Part shown: positions 34,701 to 42,228 of the stretch, one piece after another | Numbering within the stretch: the stretch's first letter is position 1 | Layout: the number at the start of each line of letters is the position of its first letter | Origin: Algoriphagus sp. | GTDB lineage: Bacteria; Bacteroidota; Bacteroidia; Cytophagales; Cyclobacteriaceae | Length of the DNA stretch: 64,000 nucleotides | Reading direction: 5' to 3' | Assembly (NCBI RefSeq): GCF_030694375.1 | Contig: NZ_JAUXYL010000023.1 | Coordinates: 1 to 64,000, forward strand | The notes under the pieces: generated by a model | Told to the model about the DNA's origin: nothing | Databases searched by the model: none | What the model saw: only the letters and a program-made list of their open reading frames with translations | Position numbers and translations under genes: made by a program

Positions 34701-35328
34701 CTACGATCCATTGACTCCAGGTTTGTATGAACTGAAAGCGAATTTGATCGACAATGAGTTCTTCGAATTGGATGAACCGATTGCTATTCAAGTTTTGGTT
34801 CAAGACAAACCAAAAGCCCTCGACATTAAGCTGAGCAATCAGAAGGTTGTGAAAAATGCTGGATCTGGAACTGTCATAGGAAGCCTCAATACCATCGATC
34901 CTGTGGACGATATCCACACCTACAGCATGGATCCAAATCCGGATTTGGAGATTCGAGGAAATCAACTGATCTGGAAGGGAACCAATACTCCAGCCGCACA
35001 AATGACCATTACTGTCTTCAGTACGGATCGGGCAGGTCAGACCATCAGCAAGGACATCGTACTAACCCGTGAAGTAGGACCGAATCAATTCATCTTGTAT
35101 CCCAACCCTGCTCAAAACGAAACCAATATAATGGTCGATTTGGACGAGGGTGCCGAAGTTGAAATCCAAGTATTTGATGCCGTAGGCCGAATGGTAATCG
35201 AGGACACCATTTATCGGGAATCGACCTTCATTCAAACCTTAGACTTGAATGGTATGGCTCCGGGCATGTATATGGTGCAGGTCAAAATCGGATATATCAT
35301 CATGACCGAACGACTGATTAAAAGGTAA
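31750..35328 (+). CDS. Large secreted HYR-domain protein with T9SS sorting signal
   Basis: An 1192-residue exported protein. A signal peptide (cut near LIAQEVS) is followed by a glycine-rich domain (about 20-275) with an odd Cys/Ser cluster (SYCCSSSSWGGCRSYC). Three near-identical HYR domains follow (about 367-618), then Ig-like and other beta domains. The C-terminal type A T9SS sorting domain (FILYPNPAQNETNI to MVQVKIGYIIMTERLIKR) directs export through the type IX system and attachment to the cell surface. HYR modules are adhesive or spacer domains, so an adhesin is likely. The leader is very A/T-rich. Confidence 0.85.
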   Translation: MKKTLLITLLILFINNILIAQEVSVFEVSGSYTWEVPEGVNSIKVYAWGGGGGGGAAIYENTRGGGGAGGSITVSTVSVQPGEVLQIIVGNRGVGGFSDGGNGGNTTISGSFGTILAYGGAGGKRGYRNSCQVVVGSYCCSSSSWGGCRSYCSIYNTVPCGGVQYGSAGIATVGLTFNGGSGGNGSAGISGAGGGSAGDMGSGGNANFGTAGIAGLGNYSGAKGADGRSTAGSGIPSSEVGGGGSGGFVGQQGFTSYAGGSGGPGKLVIEFIKDCTAPEFIKVPDSTNEETLPAAQCEKQIFYDIQVEEETNLFFEFSGATELTGSGSGSGELFKAGITNVFIKAINSCDEESTFNFEINLKDKTSPVITTNQDQNLTTEAGLCTASFEATATASDNCSVGAPTGVRSDDKPLTDPYPVGTTTITWTVSDANGNPAVPVVQTIKVTDNQAPVIITNQDQNLTTEAGLCTASFEATATATDNCSVGAPTGIRSDNKPLADSYPVGTTTITWTVNDANGNPAVPVVQTITVTDNQAPVITTNQNQNLTTEAGLCTASFEATASATDNCSVGAPTGIRSDNKPLTDSYPVGVTTITWTVSDINGNPATPVVQTITVTDSQAPSWETALGELDRTVFCGQDQLLSSAQNLQPFGFDNCTIKSIQKTSGNFVSTGLNGAGTFTNTWIAEDLAGNKSTVFNQVITIQGLEVDASASGTPVPLNSTATLSAKVIPAVEGISVNFYLDEEFKGSKATDEFGIATLDVTGLPLNVYKVTAVVGSGCAESIAYLPVYDPNGNFVTGGGWINSPEGALIGTTTVGKANFGFVSKYKKGSNQVDGNTEFQFNAGNLSFKSILHEAGTLVISGKKATYRGEGSINGVSGFKFTLVAIDGQWNGGTNPDQFRIKIWGSNGVIYDNGLGADENSEVSTVLGGGSIVIHESKTKGNKRVSAELITVPWNTPFETIRKKVDQMSSTWFESRKLLMTLDAGTYDPLTPGLYELKANLIDNEFFELDEPIAIQVLVQDKPKALDIKLSNQKVVKNAGSGTVIGSLNTIDPVDDIHTYSMDPNPDLEIRGNQLIWKGTNTPAAQMTITVFSTDRAGQTISKDIVLTREVGPNQFILYPNPAQNETNIMVDLDEGAEVEIQVFDAVGRMVIEDTIYRESTFIQTLDLNGMAPGMYMVQVKIGYIIMTERLIKR
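32848..33603 (+). repeat. Three tandem 252-bp HYR-encoding repeats
   Basis: Units begin at 32848, 33100 and 33352 with CCGGTAATCA-type starts. Each is exactly 252 bp (84 codons) and the units are very similar at the DNA level (for example ACAACCGAAGCAGGACTTTG in all). The in-frame period and high identity suggest recent duplication or gene conversion. Confidence 0.9.
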
Positions 35329-35357
35329 GATTTTATGAAAACAATGCTTTGGATAGG

Positions 35358-35393
35358 AATAGCCTCCAGAATTTTTCTGGCGGCTATTTTTTT
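35358..35393 (+). terminator. Intrinsic terminator after the T9SS protein
   Basis: AATAGCC pairs with GGCTATT and TCCAGA with TCTGG, followed by a run of seven T residues. It terminates the HYR protein transcript. Confidence 0.75.
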
Positions 35394-35465
35394 GACTTTT
35401 AAAATTTCATTCTAAAATTCAATTTGTAGATTGTTTGAACTTACATCAAAAGCATTCAAATGAAA

Positions 35466-35614
35466 TCGAGCCTGCTTGAGGCAGACAGGCCTGCCTGAGG
35501 CAGACAGGCATGACTAAAAAGTCACACACTGGAATGATTATCAAACTTGCGAGATTCCCTGTCCGAATACAGGCGGGCATCTGACCAATAAAATCAAATT
35601 ATAAACAGATGAAA
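35466..35614 (+). mobile_element. TGAAA-targeted mini-element A with nested palindrome (149 bp)
   Basis: It starts after ATGAAA (35460-35465) and ends in ATGAAA (35609-35614). The core has a TGACT/AGTCA hairpin, GGAATGATTAT, GCGAGATTCC and a CATCTG/CAGATG last stem. Two GCCTGAGGCAGACAGG palindromic words are nested near the 5' end, and a CCCTGTCC...CAGGCGGGC insertion lies before the last stem. This is a typical member that has itself been hit by another repeat. Confidence 0.68.
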
Positions 35615-35705
35615 TCAAGCATGACGAGTACGTCTCACACTGGGATGATTATAATCCATGCGAGATTCCATCTGACAGATAAAAAACAATTATAAACAGA
35701 TGAAA
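35615..35705 (+). mobile_element. TGAAA-targeted mini-element B (91 bp)
   Basis: Tandem to copy A. The GACG/CGTC hairpin, GGGATGATTAT, GCGAGATTCCATCTG and final AACAGATGAAA are all present. Its terminal ATGAAA (35700-35705) is the present start of the VOC gene. Confidence 0.72.
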
Positions 35706-35910
35706 AAACGTGTCACCGGTATCGGCGGAATATTCTTCAAAGTCAAAGATCCCAATGCCACAAAGTCCTGGTATCAAAAACACTTGGGTTTGAATACCGA
35801 CAACTATGGGACAGCTTTTGAATGGAGAAGCAGTGAAAATCCCGAACAAAAGGGCTTTTCCCAATGGTCTCCGATGAAGGAGGATACCACCTATTTCAAA
35901 CCATCTGAAA

Positions 35911-36001
35911 TCGAGCATGACGAGAACGTCACACACTGGCATGATTATCCACCATGCGAGATTCCATGTGACCGAAAAAAACAAATTATAAACACATGAA
36001 A
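35911..36001 (+). mobile_element. TGAAA-targeted mini-element C inside the VOC gene (91 bp)
   Basis: Inserted after TCTGAAA and ending in CACATGAAA. The TGACG/CGTCA hairpin, GGCATGATTAT, GCGAGATTCC and CATGTG/CACATG stem are present. Reading through from upstream meets a TGA that overlaps the element's own ATG (ATGA). Exact removal restores GAA AAG GAC in frame. Confidence 0.8.
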
Positions 36002-36094
36002 AGGACTTTATGATCAACTACCGGGTGGAAAATCTGGTGGAATTGCTGGCAGAACTGAAATCGGAAGGTGTTACAATCTTAGACGAAATTGAAA

Positions 36095-36183
36095 TACCCA
36101 TGTCGAAAGAGCGACACACAGGAGCATGATTATCTGGGGGTATTCCATGTGGCCATTAAAAAACAAATTATAAACACATGAAA
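36095..36183 (+). mobile_element. TGAAA-targeted mini-element D inside the VOC gene (89 bp)
   Basis: Inserted after ATTGAAA and ending in CACATGAAA. The outer stem is ATACCC/GGGTAT, where other copies have ATGCCC/GGGCAT. The inner hairpin is TGTCG/CGACA, and the last stem is CATGTG/CACATG. These paired changes support selection on structure. Exact removal restores ATT GAA ACG GTC in frame. Confidence 0.8.
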
Positions 36184-36299
36184 CGGTCGAATACGGAAAG
36201 TTTGTTCACATTCTGGATCCGGATGGTCACAGCATCGAACTTTGGGAGCCGAATGATAATGTCTATGATAAGCTGACGGAAGGAAGAACGATTAGTTAA

Positions 36300-36336
36300 A
36301 TAAGTACAAAGTACCATGTACGAAGTACCAAGTATC
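36300..36336. repeat. Short GTACCAAGTA phrase array
   Basis: AAGTACAAAGTACCATGTACGAAGTACC words, the same type as at 24266-24300. They follow directly after the VOC stop codon. Confidence 0.5.
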
Positions 36337-36488
36337 CTTTACAATAAACGATTAACCAATGAATCCTGAACTAATGAACATTGAACCCATCACGATTCAC
36401 CGATTCAACAACGGTTGGTGAGCTCGTCGAACCATTCGTCAATTCAACCCTAAACCCTGAACAAATCAACCCTTAACTCCCTAACACC

Positions 36489-36770
36489 ATGGAAATCAAA
36501 CATGAATTTGACGGTCGAAAAGGTTCATTTTTTGTAGAGGAAGGAGCCAAGCGTATTGCCGAAATGGTCTATGTAATGGCTGGCACAAAGAAAATGATCA
36601 TCGAACACACCGAAGTGGATGAAAGCCTGAAGGGGCAGGGGGTCGGTGTCAAATTATTGGAAGCACTGGTCGAATTTGTCCGAAAGGAAGAGATCAAAGT
36701 AATTCCCCTTTGCCCTTTTGCAAAAGCCACGTTCAGGAAGCGGAAAGACTTGCAGGACGTACTGAATTAA
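36489..36770 (+). CDS. Small GNAT-type N-acetyltransferase (YjdJ-like)
   Basis: A 93-residue single-domain protein of the minimal GNAT class. It has EHTEVDESLKGQGVGVKLLEALVEF (acetyl-CoA loop GQGVGVKL) and VIPLCPFAKATFRK, the usual signature with the reactive Cys in LCPFAK. These small enzymes may transfer acetyl groups to unknown targets. Its stop codon overlaps the end of the convergent gene at 36767. Confidence 0.85.
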   Translation: MEIKHEFDGRKGSFFVEEGAKRIAEMVYVMAGTKKMIIEHTEVDESLKGQGVGVKLLEALVEFVRKEEIKVIPLCPFAKATFRKRKDLQDVLN

Positions 36771-37018
36771 TCAAAAAACAAATAGGCTAGAATAATGGCT
36801 GTCAATCCTACGAGTCCAAGGATAATTAGGCTTTGATTTTTAAGCCGTGATTTCCGCATATTCCGGTGTAAAATAGCCTCGGAGAGAGCCTTGGGATCCG
36901 CATTTTTTCCGTCTCTGGAAATTCCTTCTGCCTCGGATTTTTGACGGATTTTCCCCAACTTATGGTTGTCCTTAAATGACTGGCTGCTATCCCTGCTAAA
37001 TCCAATTCCTCCGGTCAT
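36767..37018 (-). CDS. Small membrane-anchored hypothetical protein
   Basis: An 83-residue protein with a hydrophilic, basic N-terminal 58 residues and one C-terminal helix (SLIILGLVGLTAIILAYLFF), a tail-anchored layout. No family is recognised. It is convergent with the small GNAT gene, sharing 4 bp, and divergent from the next GNAT gene 26 bp away. The short shared upstream region suggests that its expression is linked to that gene. Confidence 0.6.
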   Translation of the reverse strand: MTGGIGFSRDSSQSFKDNHKLGKIRQKSEAEGISRDGKNADPKALSEAILHRNMRKSRLKNQSLIILGLVGLTAIILAYLFFD

Positions 37019-37044
37019 AATCTTGGTTTCTATTTCTCAAAATA

Positions 37045-37452
37045 ATGATTTCGTTCCAGGTAGAAAAGAATTTAAGTCTTGAAGAATACATTTTCATTCT
37101 CAATGACTCTGGTTTGGGGAAACGACGCCCCATGCATGATTCCGATCATTTGCGCCGAATGATAGAAGGTTCAAACCTCCTCGTCACTGCGCGAGAAAAA
37201 AATCAATTGGTCGGTGTCCTTCGAGGCCTTTCTGACTTTTGCTATCGTTGCTTTATTGCAGATTTGGCTGTTGCCAAAGCGTATCAGGGAAAAGGTATCG
37301 GTAGGGAAATCCTTCAATTCACCCGGAGCTTAGCCCCCGATGCCCGATTGATACTGTTTGCGGCTGAGGATGCAGAACCCTTTTATCAAAAACTGGGCTT
37401 CAAACTCCATGAGCACTGCTATCAATTGAAGCCTGAAGATTTACTTGGGTGA
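37045..37452 (+). CDS. GNAT family N-acetyltransferase
   Basis: A 135-residue single-domain GNAT with FIADLAVAKAYQGKGIGREILQFTRS, in which the acetyl-CoA loop is QGKGIG, and the closing AEDAEPFYQKLGFKLHE. This is typical of small-molecule or protein acetyltransferases. The target is not predictable. It is transcribed divergently from the small membrane protein. Confidence 0.88.
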   Translation: MISFQVEKNLSLEEYIFILNDSGLGKRRPMHDSDHLRRMIEGSNLLVTAREKNQLVGVLRGLSDFCYRCFIADLAVAKAYQGKGIGREILQFTRSLAPDARLILFAAEDAEPFYQKLGFKLHEHCYQLKPEDLLG

Positions 37453-37871
37453 TGCATCCAATCTTAAAGCATAATAAAACACCTTACCACAGCCTCATTT
37501 TCCACGACAGCACTCTTCTTTTGGATAATCCTTTATCATGAATCCCGAGCGAGGTTAATTTGAGCACATTCCATTTTTCAATGACCTATCTTCTTGCCAT
37601 CTAATAAACTTAGGTTGATTTTTGGGCCTTCGATAATTTCAATATTTAGAATATCGTGAATTGGTAAATGAATTCACAAAATTCAATATCACAGATCATG
37701 TATGCGTACTTATTACTTTGAAATTAAAAATTGTTAATTCCATTTGTAAATATATTCAAGGATTGGAATGGGCTTTGCATTAATATGCTGAGTTTTTCTT
37801 TATTTTGCGGCCACCTTTGTCGCCCAATTCGACACTTGAAAATTAAATTATTAAAAACTTAATTTATTAAA
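37453..37871. other. Intergenic region, probable promoter area for the exported-protein operon
   Basis: No coding region or strong repeat is seen. The last 150 bp are A/T-rich. A TTTCTTTATTTTGCGG segment near 37794-37809 resembles a degenerate -7 element, about 65 bp before the lipoprotein gene. Confidence 0.35.
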
Positions 37872-38345
37872 ATGATGAAACAGTCAATGTTCGCCTTTTC
37901 ACTCCGAAAAACTCTAGTCCTGGCTCTATTCGCCTTGTTGGCCATGGGTGCTTGTAAGAGTAAAAAGAAAGCCGTCCAAACCGCACCAGCTCCAGCACCT
38001 GTTGAGCAAGTCCAAACTCCACCTCCAGCTCCTGCTGCCACCAGATCAGCGGAAGAAATTGCAGCCGAAAAACTTGAAAATTATTTCAATTCGGTAGCCA
38101 GAGCTAGCAGCGTGAATTCAGCAAACCAATCCATTCAGGAAACGTTAGCAATGTTCTCTAATCAGGAGACTCCGGTATTGATCGTTATTCATGAAGAAAA
38201 TGGAATCAAGGATTACGATGAGCCTACGACCATCAAGAAGTATCTAGAATACCTGAAAGACACCAAGAAAAACCTCAATTACATCTCTGATATCAGAATG
38301 GATGCAAATGGTAAAGTGTCTGAATTGGAATTGAGAAGAAAATAA
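37872..38345 (+). CDS. Hypothetical lipoprotein
   Basis: A 157-residue lipoprotein with lipobox LLAMGAC (Cys near residue 28) followed by a Lys-rich stretch and a Pro/Ala linker (APAPAPVEQVQTPPPAPAA). The globular part ends DIRMDANGKVSELELRRK. There are two in-frame ATGs (37872 and 37875). It is the first of four closely spaced genes for exported proteins. The family is not recognised; a periplasmic or outer-membrane role is inferred from the signal. Confidence 0.7.
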   Translation: MMKQSMFAFSLRKTLVLALFALLAMGACKSKKKAVQTAPAPAPVEQVQTPPPAPAATRSAEEIAAEKLENYFNSVARASSVNSANQSIQETLAMFSNQETPVLIVIHEENGIKDYDEPTTIKKYLEYLKDTKKNLNYISDIRMDANGKVSELELRRK

Positions 38346-38371
38346 CCATCACCTAGCAAATCTAAATTGAC

Positions 38372-38947
38372 ATGAATAATAAATTATTACTCTTCTTGGG
38401 ATTATTCCTCTCCGCCTCATTGGTGGCGACAGCACAGGACAATATCAGCCCGGCTCGTAAGCAGGCGATTGATTCACTCGCTTTGGAAAAAGTGAAGGAT
38501 CTTTCTAAATACATTTCCATTATCGGAAGCAAGGAGACACAATTCTCCGAAGCAAACCGCGTTATGGATAGAGCTGAGGAGCTTTTTGCTCCAGGTGCAG
38601 AAATGGGGGTTTCTTCTATCAATACGCAGGAAATCGCTTACTACAAAGTGAGAAGATACTTCGAAAGACTGATGGCACTCAATTATGACCGCGTGAATAT
38701 CACCTGGTATGATATTCAGTACATTTCTGACCTCGAAAGACAGCCTGATGGACGTTATGTTGGTGTGATCACCATCTATCAGCGTTTTGAAGGGACGTCT
38801 ATTGAAACCGGCATGAACTATAAAGACACAACCAAAAAAGACATCACGATCTACGTTGAGAAAAAGCAAACCCAAATTGCAGGTCGTACGATTGAATTTT
38901 GGGATGTCATGCTCGGAGACGTAAGAGTGACCGAAACCTCCGCATGA
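38372..38947 (+). CDS. Hypothetical exported protein
   Basis: A 191-residue protein with a signal peptide cut near LVATAQDN. The mature part is mixed alpha/beta and ends VTETSA. No named domain is recognised. It starts 26 bp after the lipoprotein gene and overlaps the next gene by four bases (ATGA), so it is translationally coupled to it. The four-gene set looks like a surface or periplasmic complex, which is inference from order and signals. Confidence 0.7.
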   Translation: MNNKLLLFLGLFLSASLVATAQDNISPARKQAIDSLALEKVKDLSKYISIIGSKETQFSEANRVMDRAEELFAPGAEMGVSSINTQEIAYYKVRRYFERLMALNYDRVNITWYDIQYISDLERQPDGRYVGVITIYQRFEGTSIETGMNYKDTTKKDITIYVEKKQTQIAGRTIEFWDVMLGDVRVTETSA

Positions 38948-39783
38948 GAAAAACCTTTCTGATTTTTGCGTTTTTTATCGCAATCATCGCTAATGTTCCG
39001 GGGCAAGGCTTAGGCAGCCCCGGAACTATTAAGGATGATGGCAGATTTGCCGCTTCAACCAAGCAACTCAATCAATTTTTTAGACGATTCAACGGGGAGG
39101 AGTCCATAGACGGTACAGTTCGATTCTACCCGGGAGATCCGCTTTATAGAAATATTCCGCTGAGAAAAGGGTTTTTAAACATCCTTTTCGACAATCAAAC
39201 TTCCTCGGTTTCCCCCGATCTTAAAAATCAGTTTATTCAGAACGCACTCTCTGAAGTCTATCCAAATTACTTGGTGTTCCACAGGGAGGGTTGGTATGCA
39301 GAAGTAGAAACTGATTTTATTTTCAAGGGAAAAAAGGAAAAGGCGACCCTGTTTATGAAAATTCAACCCGAAGGACTGGGCTATGAGTGGGTAATAGACC
39401 AAGTAAAGTTTGAGCCCTTCAAGAATTTATTCAACAAACCTGTCGGCGATAAAAAAGATTTTCTTCACCCTCTCAGTCACGAATTAGGGTTTATGAACCT
39501 CAGAAGGGCATTTCAGGACTCCAATTCACCAGAATCTTTTACCCCTACCTCTTACAAGCCGGATTATCTGGCAATCTTCTTGTATGAAATGAAGCAAAAC
39601 AACCTTCGTTTCGTTACCGTCACAGGTTTGAAGTTTCACTTCTTTCAAATTCAAGGCTGGTATTTCGAAGTCAATCAATTCAATAGACCTGGATTTAATA
39701 CAGGCTGGTTGATTTCTAATTTGGTCAGACTTGGTCCGGGCGATAAGGAGACTATTCTCAAATACATCTATGATCAGGAGTAA
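38944..39783 (+). CDS. Hypothetical exported protein
   Basis: A 279-residue protein when started at the ATG at 38944 (MRKTFLIFAFFIAIIANVPGQ, a clear signal peptide). The track start is 45 bases too early. The mature part contains two related blocks, each with a phrase like FHREGWYAEVETDF or IQGWYFEVNQF, suggesting an internal duplication. No family is recognised. Its start overlaps the previous stop and its end overlaps the LRR gene by 14 bases. Confidence 0.72.
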   Translation: MRKTFLIFAFFIAIIANVPGQGLGSPGTIKDDGRFAASTKQLNQFFRRFNGEESIDGTVRFYPGDPLYRNIPLRKGFLNILFDNQTSSVSPDLKNQFIQNALSEVYPNYLVFHREGWYAEVETDFIFKGKKEKATLFMKIQPEGLGYEWVIDQVKFEPFKNLFNKPVGDKKDFLHPLSHELGFMNLRRAFQDSNSPESFTPTSYKPDYLAIFLYEMKQNNLRFVTVTGLKFHFFQIQGWYFEVNQFNRPGFNTGWLISNLVRLGPGDKETILKYIYDQE

Positions 39784-42220
39784 ATACTTTCTCTTTACAA
39801 GCTTACTCTTCTTACTTTCCCTGTCAATAAGTGCCCAAACAATAAAGGGATACAGCAAAGAGCAGGTAAAAGAATTATCGACTAAAGTAGAAGATCAAGT
39901 CAGGTTTCTTGAATACCTATTGAACACAGTAGGGAGTGCACAGACTTCGCCTCGGGACAAGGACGTGATCATACGTGAGAGCTACCTCAAAATTTTCAGA
40001 GACGAAAAAGTCCAGGTGGAAGACGATTTGCTCCTGGATCGAAAGGTCGTTACCAATAAAGATGTCACGGCCTATCTCAAAGACATTGAGTTCTTTTACA
40101 AGAACATCGAGTTTAAATTTAAAATCCGGGAAGTAAAGCCTGCCCAAAAAGAAAATGGAGACATCTACTTTTTGGCGTCCTTAGACAGGACCATCTCTGC
40201 CACAGCCCTTTCCGGGGAAAAAGTAACCAATACCAAACCACGTTTTGTGGAAGTAAACCTTAACGAAAAATCCCAAGAGCTTAAAATCGTGAGTGTTTAC
40301 ACCACTAAAGTTAGCCGGGATGAGGAGCTGACTGCTTGGTGGGGAGCCTTGGATGCGCCATGGAAATCATTTTTCCGAACCAAATTCAGCCTTACCGAAC
40401 GTGATACCGCAAATCTGGAATGGTTTTACCGGTTTGTCAGTATAGATTCTCTGGATATTTCAGGGAATAACAGAATCGTGACCCTGAGTCCGCTGTCCGA
40501 ACTGCGGGACTTAAAAGTCATCAATTTATCAAACTCCAGAATTACTGACCTTGGTCCGATCTCCAATGTGACCTTTCTGGAAAGTCTCAATATTTCAAAT
40601 ACCGCTACCAAGGATATTCAGTTTATCAAATACTCTGATCGACTCAAACACCTGGATATCTCAAATACTCAAATTGAAGATATCTCACAGCTGCTGAACC
40701 TGAAAAGCTTGGTTTCGCTGAAAGTCCAAAAAACACCTATTCTCAGTTTTGCCGTTCTCAATGAATTTAAAAACCTGACTCAACTCAATCTTGCTGAATC
40801 CGGCTTCAACAACGCTGAAAATATCAAGGAGCTGAAAAACCTGGAAAGCCTCACCTTAGGAGGGAACTATATGATCAATTTCTCTGCATTGTCAGGACTT
40901 ACATCATTGAAATTCCTCGATTTATCTCAAACTAACATTCAGGATGTTACTCCTCTGGCAGGTCTTGAGAATTTGGAATCATTGGATATTACGGGAAGTG
41001 GGGTAGCAGATATTTCTCCGCTTGAATCTCATCCTAATCTTAAAAAAATCGCTGCAGACGAGACCAAGCTTACTCCTTTGGCTGCTGATGCCTTTGTTCG
41101 TAAAAATCCCCGGATACTTTTGATTCACCATGTCAAAGATCTGGAAAGTTGGTGGTCAAGTCTCTCGGAGGAATGGAGAACGGCACTCAAGCAAAACAAT
41201 CCCCTGATCACGACTGACTCACCGGGAATTGAAACCCTTACCCAAGCCGTCACGGTGACAGAACTAGACCTTGATAGCGCACAAATCGATAACCTGATTC
41301 CGATAACGAGATTTGTCAATTTGGCCAGACTCAATATTTCCAACAACCCGATTTCTGACTTGTTACCCCTAAGTGAGGTAAGGACATTGGTGAAATTGGA
41401 AGGAAAAAATACTTCAGTTGAAGATTTGTCTGTACTTCGTGAAAATGATCTTTTGGAATTCATCGATCTTGAGTTTAGTCCTGTTCAAAGCATCTTATCT
41501 GTCACGTCTTTGCCGAGATTGACTTTTTTGAATGTGAATGGTGCTGCCTTTGATCAAAGTGAGATCCCTAACCTATTGATCCAAAGACCAGATATCAATG
41601 TCGTCTACAGGACAGCCGAGCTCAATTCATGGTGGAGTAGTCTTGATGCGCAATGGGAGACAGTTTTTAGGAAACAGTTTTCGCTTCCCGAAACCCCAAG
41701 CACTGAACAGCTTCACTTGCTTTCGGCCAGTTCCGAACTTAGCCTTCGAAGTGTGGGGATTCCAGACTTAACTCCACTCGCTGTTTTTGTGAATCTAAGG
41801 AGCCTGGAAGTCTTTGACACTCCCATATCTTCTGTTGCTCCTTTGAGTGCGATGAATCTTCTTACCAAACTTAAACTGTCACAGGTAGCCGTTACTGATT
41901 TTCTGCCATTGTCAGGACTTTCTTTACTTCAGGAATTGGATCTGTCCAATACAGGAATCGAAGGTTTGGTGCCGATAAGCAATCTGATCGAGTTGAAAAA
42001 ACTTAATATTTCAGGTACAAATTTAAAGACGCTTAAGGGACTTGAGTCGCTAAGAGACCTTGAAGAATTGGATGTAGCGAGTACAAATCTCAGGAGCTTA
42101 AAGCCGATTTTTGGACTTCCAAACCTTAAAAAATTGTCTTGCTTTAATACCAATCTCAATAGCCGGGCAGTCGCCTCCTTTAAGGCAAGTCATCCTGACT
42201 GTGAGGTAAGATTTTATTAA
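39770..42220 (+). CDS. Exported leucine-rich-repeat protein with three WW-SL-EW modules
   Basis: An 816-residue protein started at ATG 39770 (MIRSKYFLFTSLLFLLSLSISAQ, a signal peptide). After an N-terminal domain of about 165 residues it has internalin-like LRRs of 22-23 residues (LKVINLSNSRITDLGPISNV, LESLDITGSGVADISPLESH). Three LRR blocks are each preceded by a short module: ELTAWWGALDAPWKSFFR, DLESWWSSLSEEWRTALK and ELNSWWSSLDAQWETVFR. No T9SS domain or anchor is seen at the C-terminus. It probably binds a protein partner, perhaps the three preceding exported proteins. Confidence 0.85.
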   Translation: MIRSKYFLFTSLLFLLSLSISAQTIKGYSKEQVKELSTKVEDQVRFLEYLLNTVGSAQTSPRDKDVIIRESYLKIFRDEKVQVEDDLLLDRKVVTNKDVTAYLKDIEFFYKNIEFKFKIREVKPAQKENGDIYFLASLDRTISATALSGEKVTNTKPRFVEVNLNEKSQELKIVSVYTTKVSRDEELTAWWGALDAPWKSFFRTKFSLTERDTANLEWFYRFVSIDSLDISGNNRIVTLSPLSELRDLKVINLSNSRITDLGPISNVTFLESLNISNTATKDIQFIKYSDRLKHLDISNTQIEDISQLLNLKSLVSLKVQKTPILSFAVLNEFKNLTQLNLAESGFNNAENIKELKNLESLTLGGNYMINFSALSGLTSLKFLDLSQTNIQDVTPLAGLENLESLDITGSGVADISPLESHPNLKKIAADETKLTPLAADAFVRKNPRILLIHHVKDLESWWSSLSEEWRTALKQNNPLITTDSPGIETLTQAVTVTELDLDSAQIDNLIPITRFVNLARLNISNNPISDLLPLSEVRTLVKLEGKNTSVEDLSVLRENDLLEFIDLEFSPVQSILSVTSLPRLTFLNVNGAAFDQSEIPNLLIQRPDINVVYRTAELNSWWSSLDAQWETVFRKQFSLPETPSTEQLHLLSASSELSLRSVGIPDLTPLAVFVNLRSLEVFDTPISSVAPLSAMNLLTKLKLSQVAVTDFLPLSGLSLLQELDLSNTGIEGLVPISNLIELKKLNISGTNLKTLKGLESLRDLEELDVASTNLRSLKPIFGLPNLKKLSCFNTNLNSRAVASFKASHPDCEVRFY

Positions 42221-42228
42221 TGATCTTT

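Larger units (their letters stand above)
35700..36299 (+). pseudogene. VOC/glyoxalase-family gene interrupted by two mini-elements
   Basis: The reading frame is split into three segments: 35700-35910, 36002-36094 and 36184-36299. Their lengths (211, 93 and 116) sum to 420, a perfect 139-codon gene plus stop when the two 91- and 89-bp inserts are removed. The joined product starts MKKRVTGIGGIFFKVKDPNA and continues FKPSE+KDFMINYRVENLV and DEIE+TVEYGKFVHILDPDGHSIELWEP. This is a full VOC metalloenzyme-like domain with the usual late Glu in IELWEP. No other lesions are seen, so the insertions are recent or somehow tolerated. As DNA stands, translation stops inside the first insert. Confidence 0.82.

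Noticed and set aside
35700-35999. A 99-residue intact VOC protein as given by the ORF track
   Set aside because: Its last 29 residues are translated mini-element; the natural domain continues downstream after removal of the inserts.
35911-36183. Group I or group II introns in the VOC gene
   Set aside because: The inserts are only 89-91 bases, far too small for either ribozyme class, and lack a recognisable domain V or P3-P7 core.
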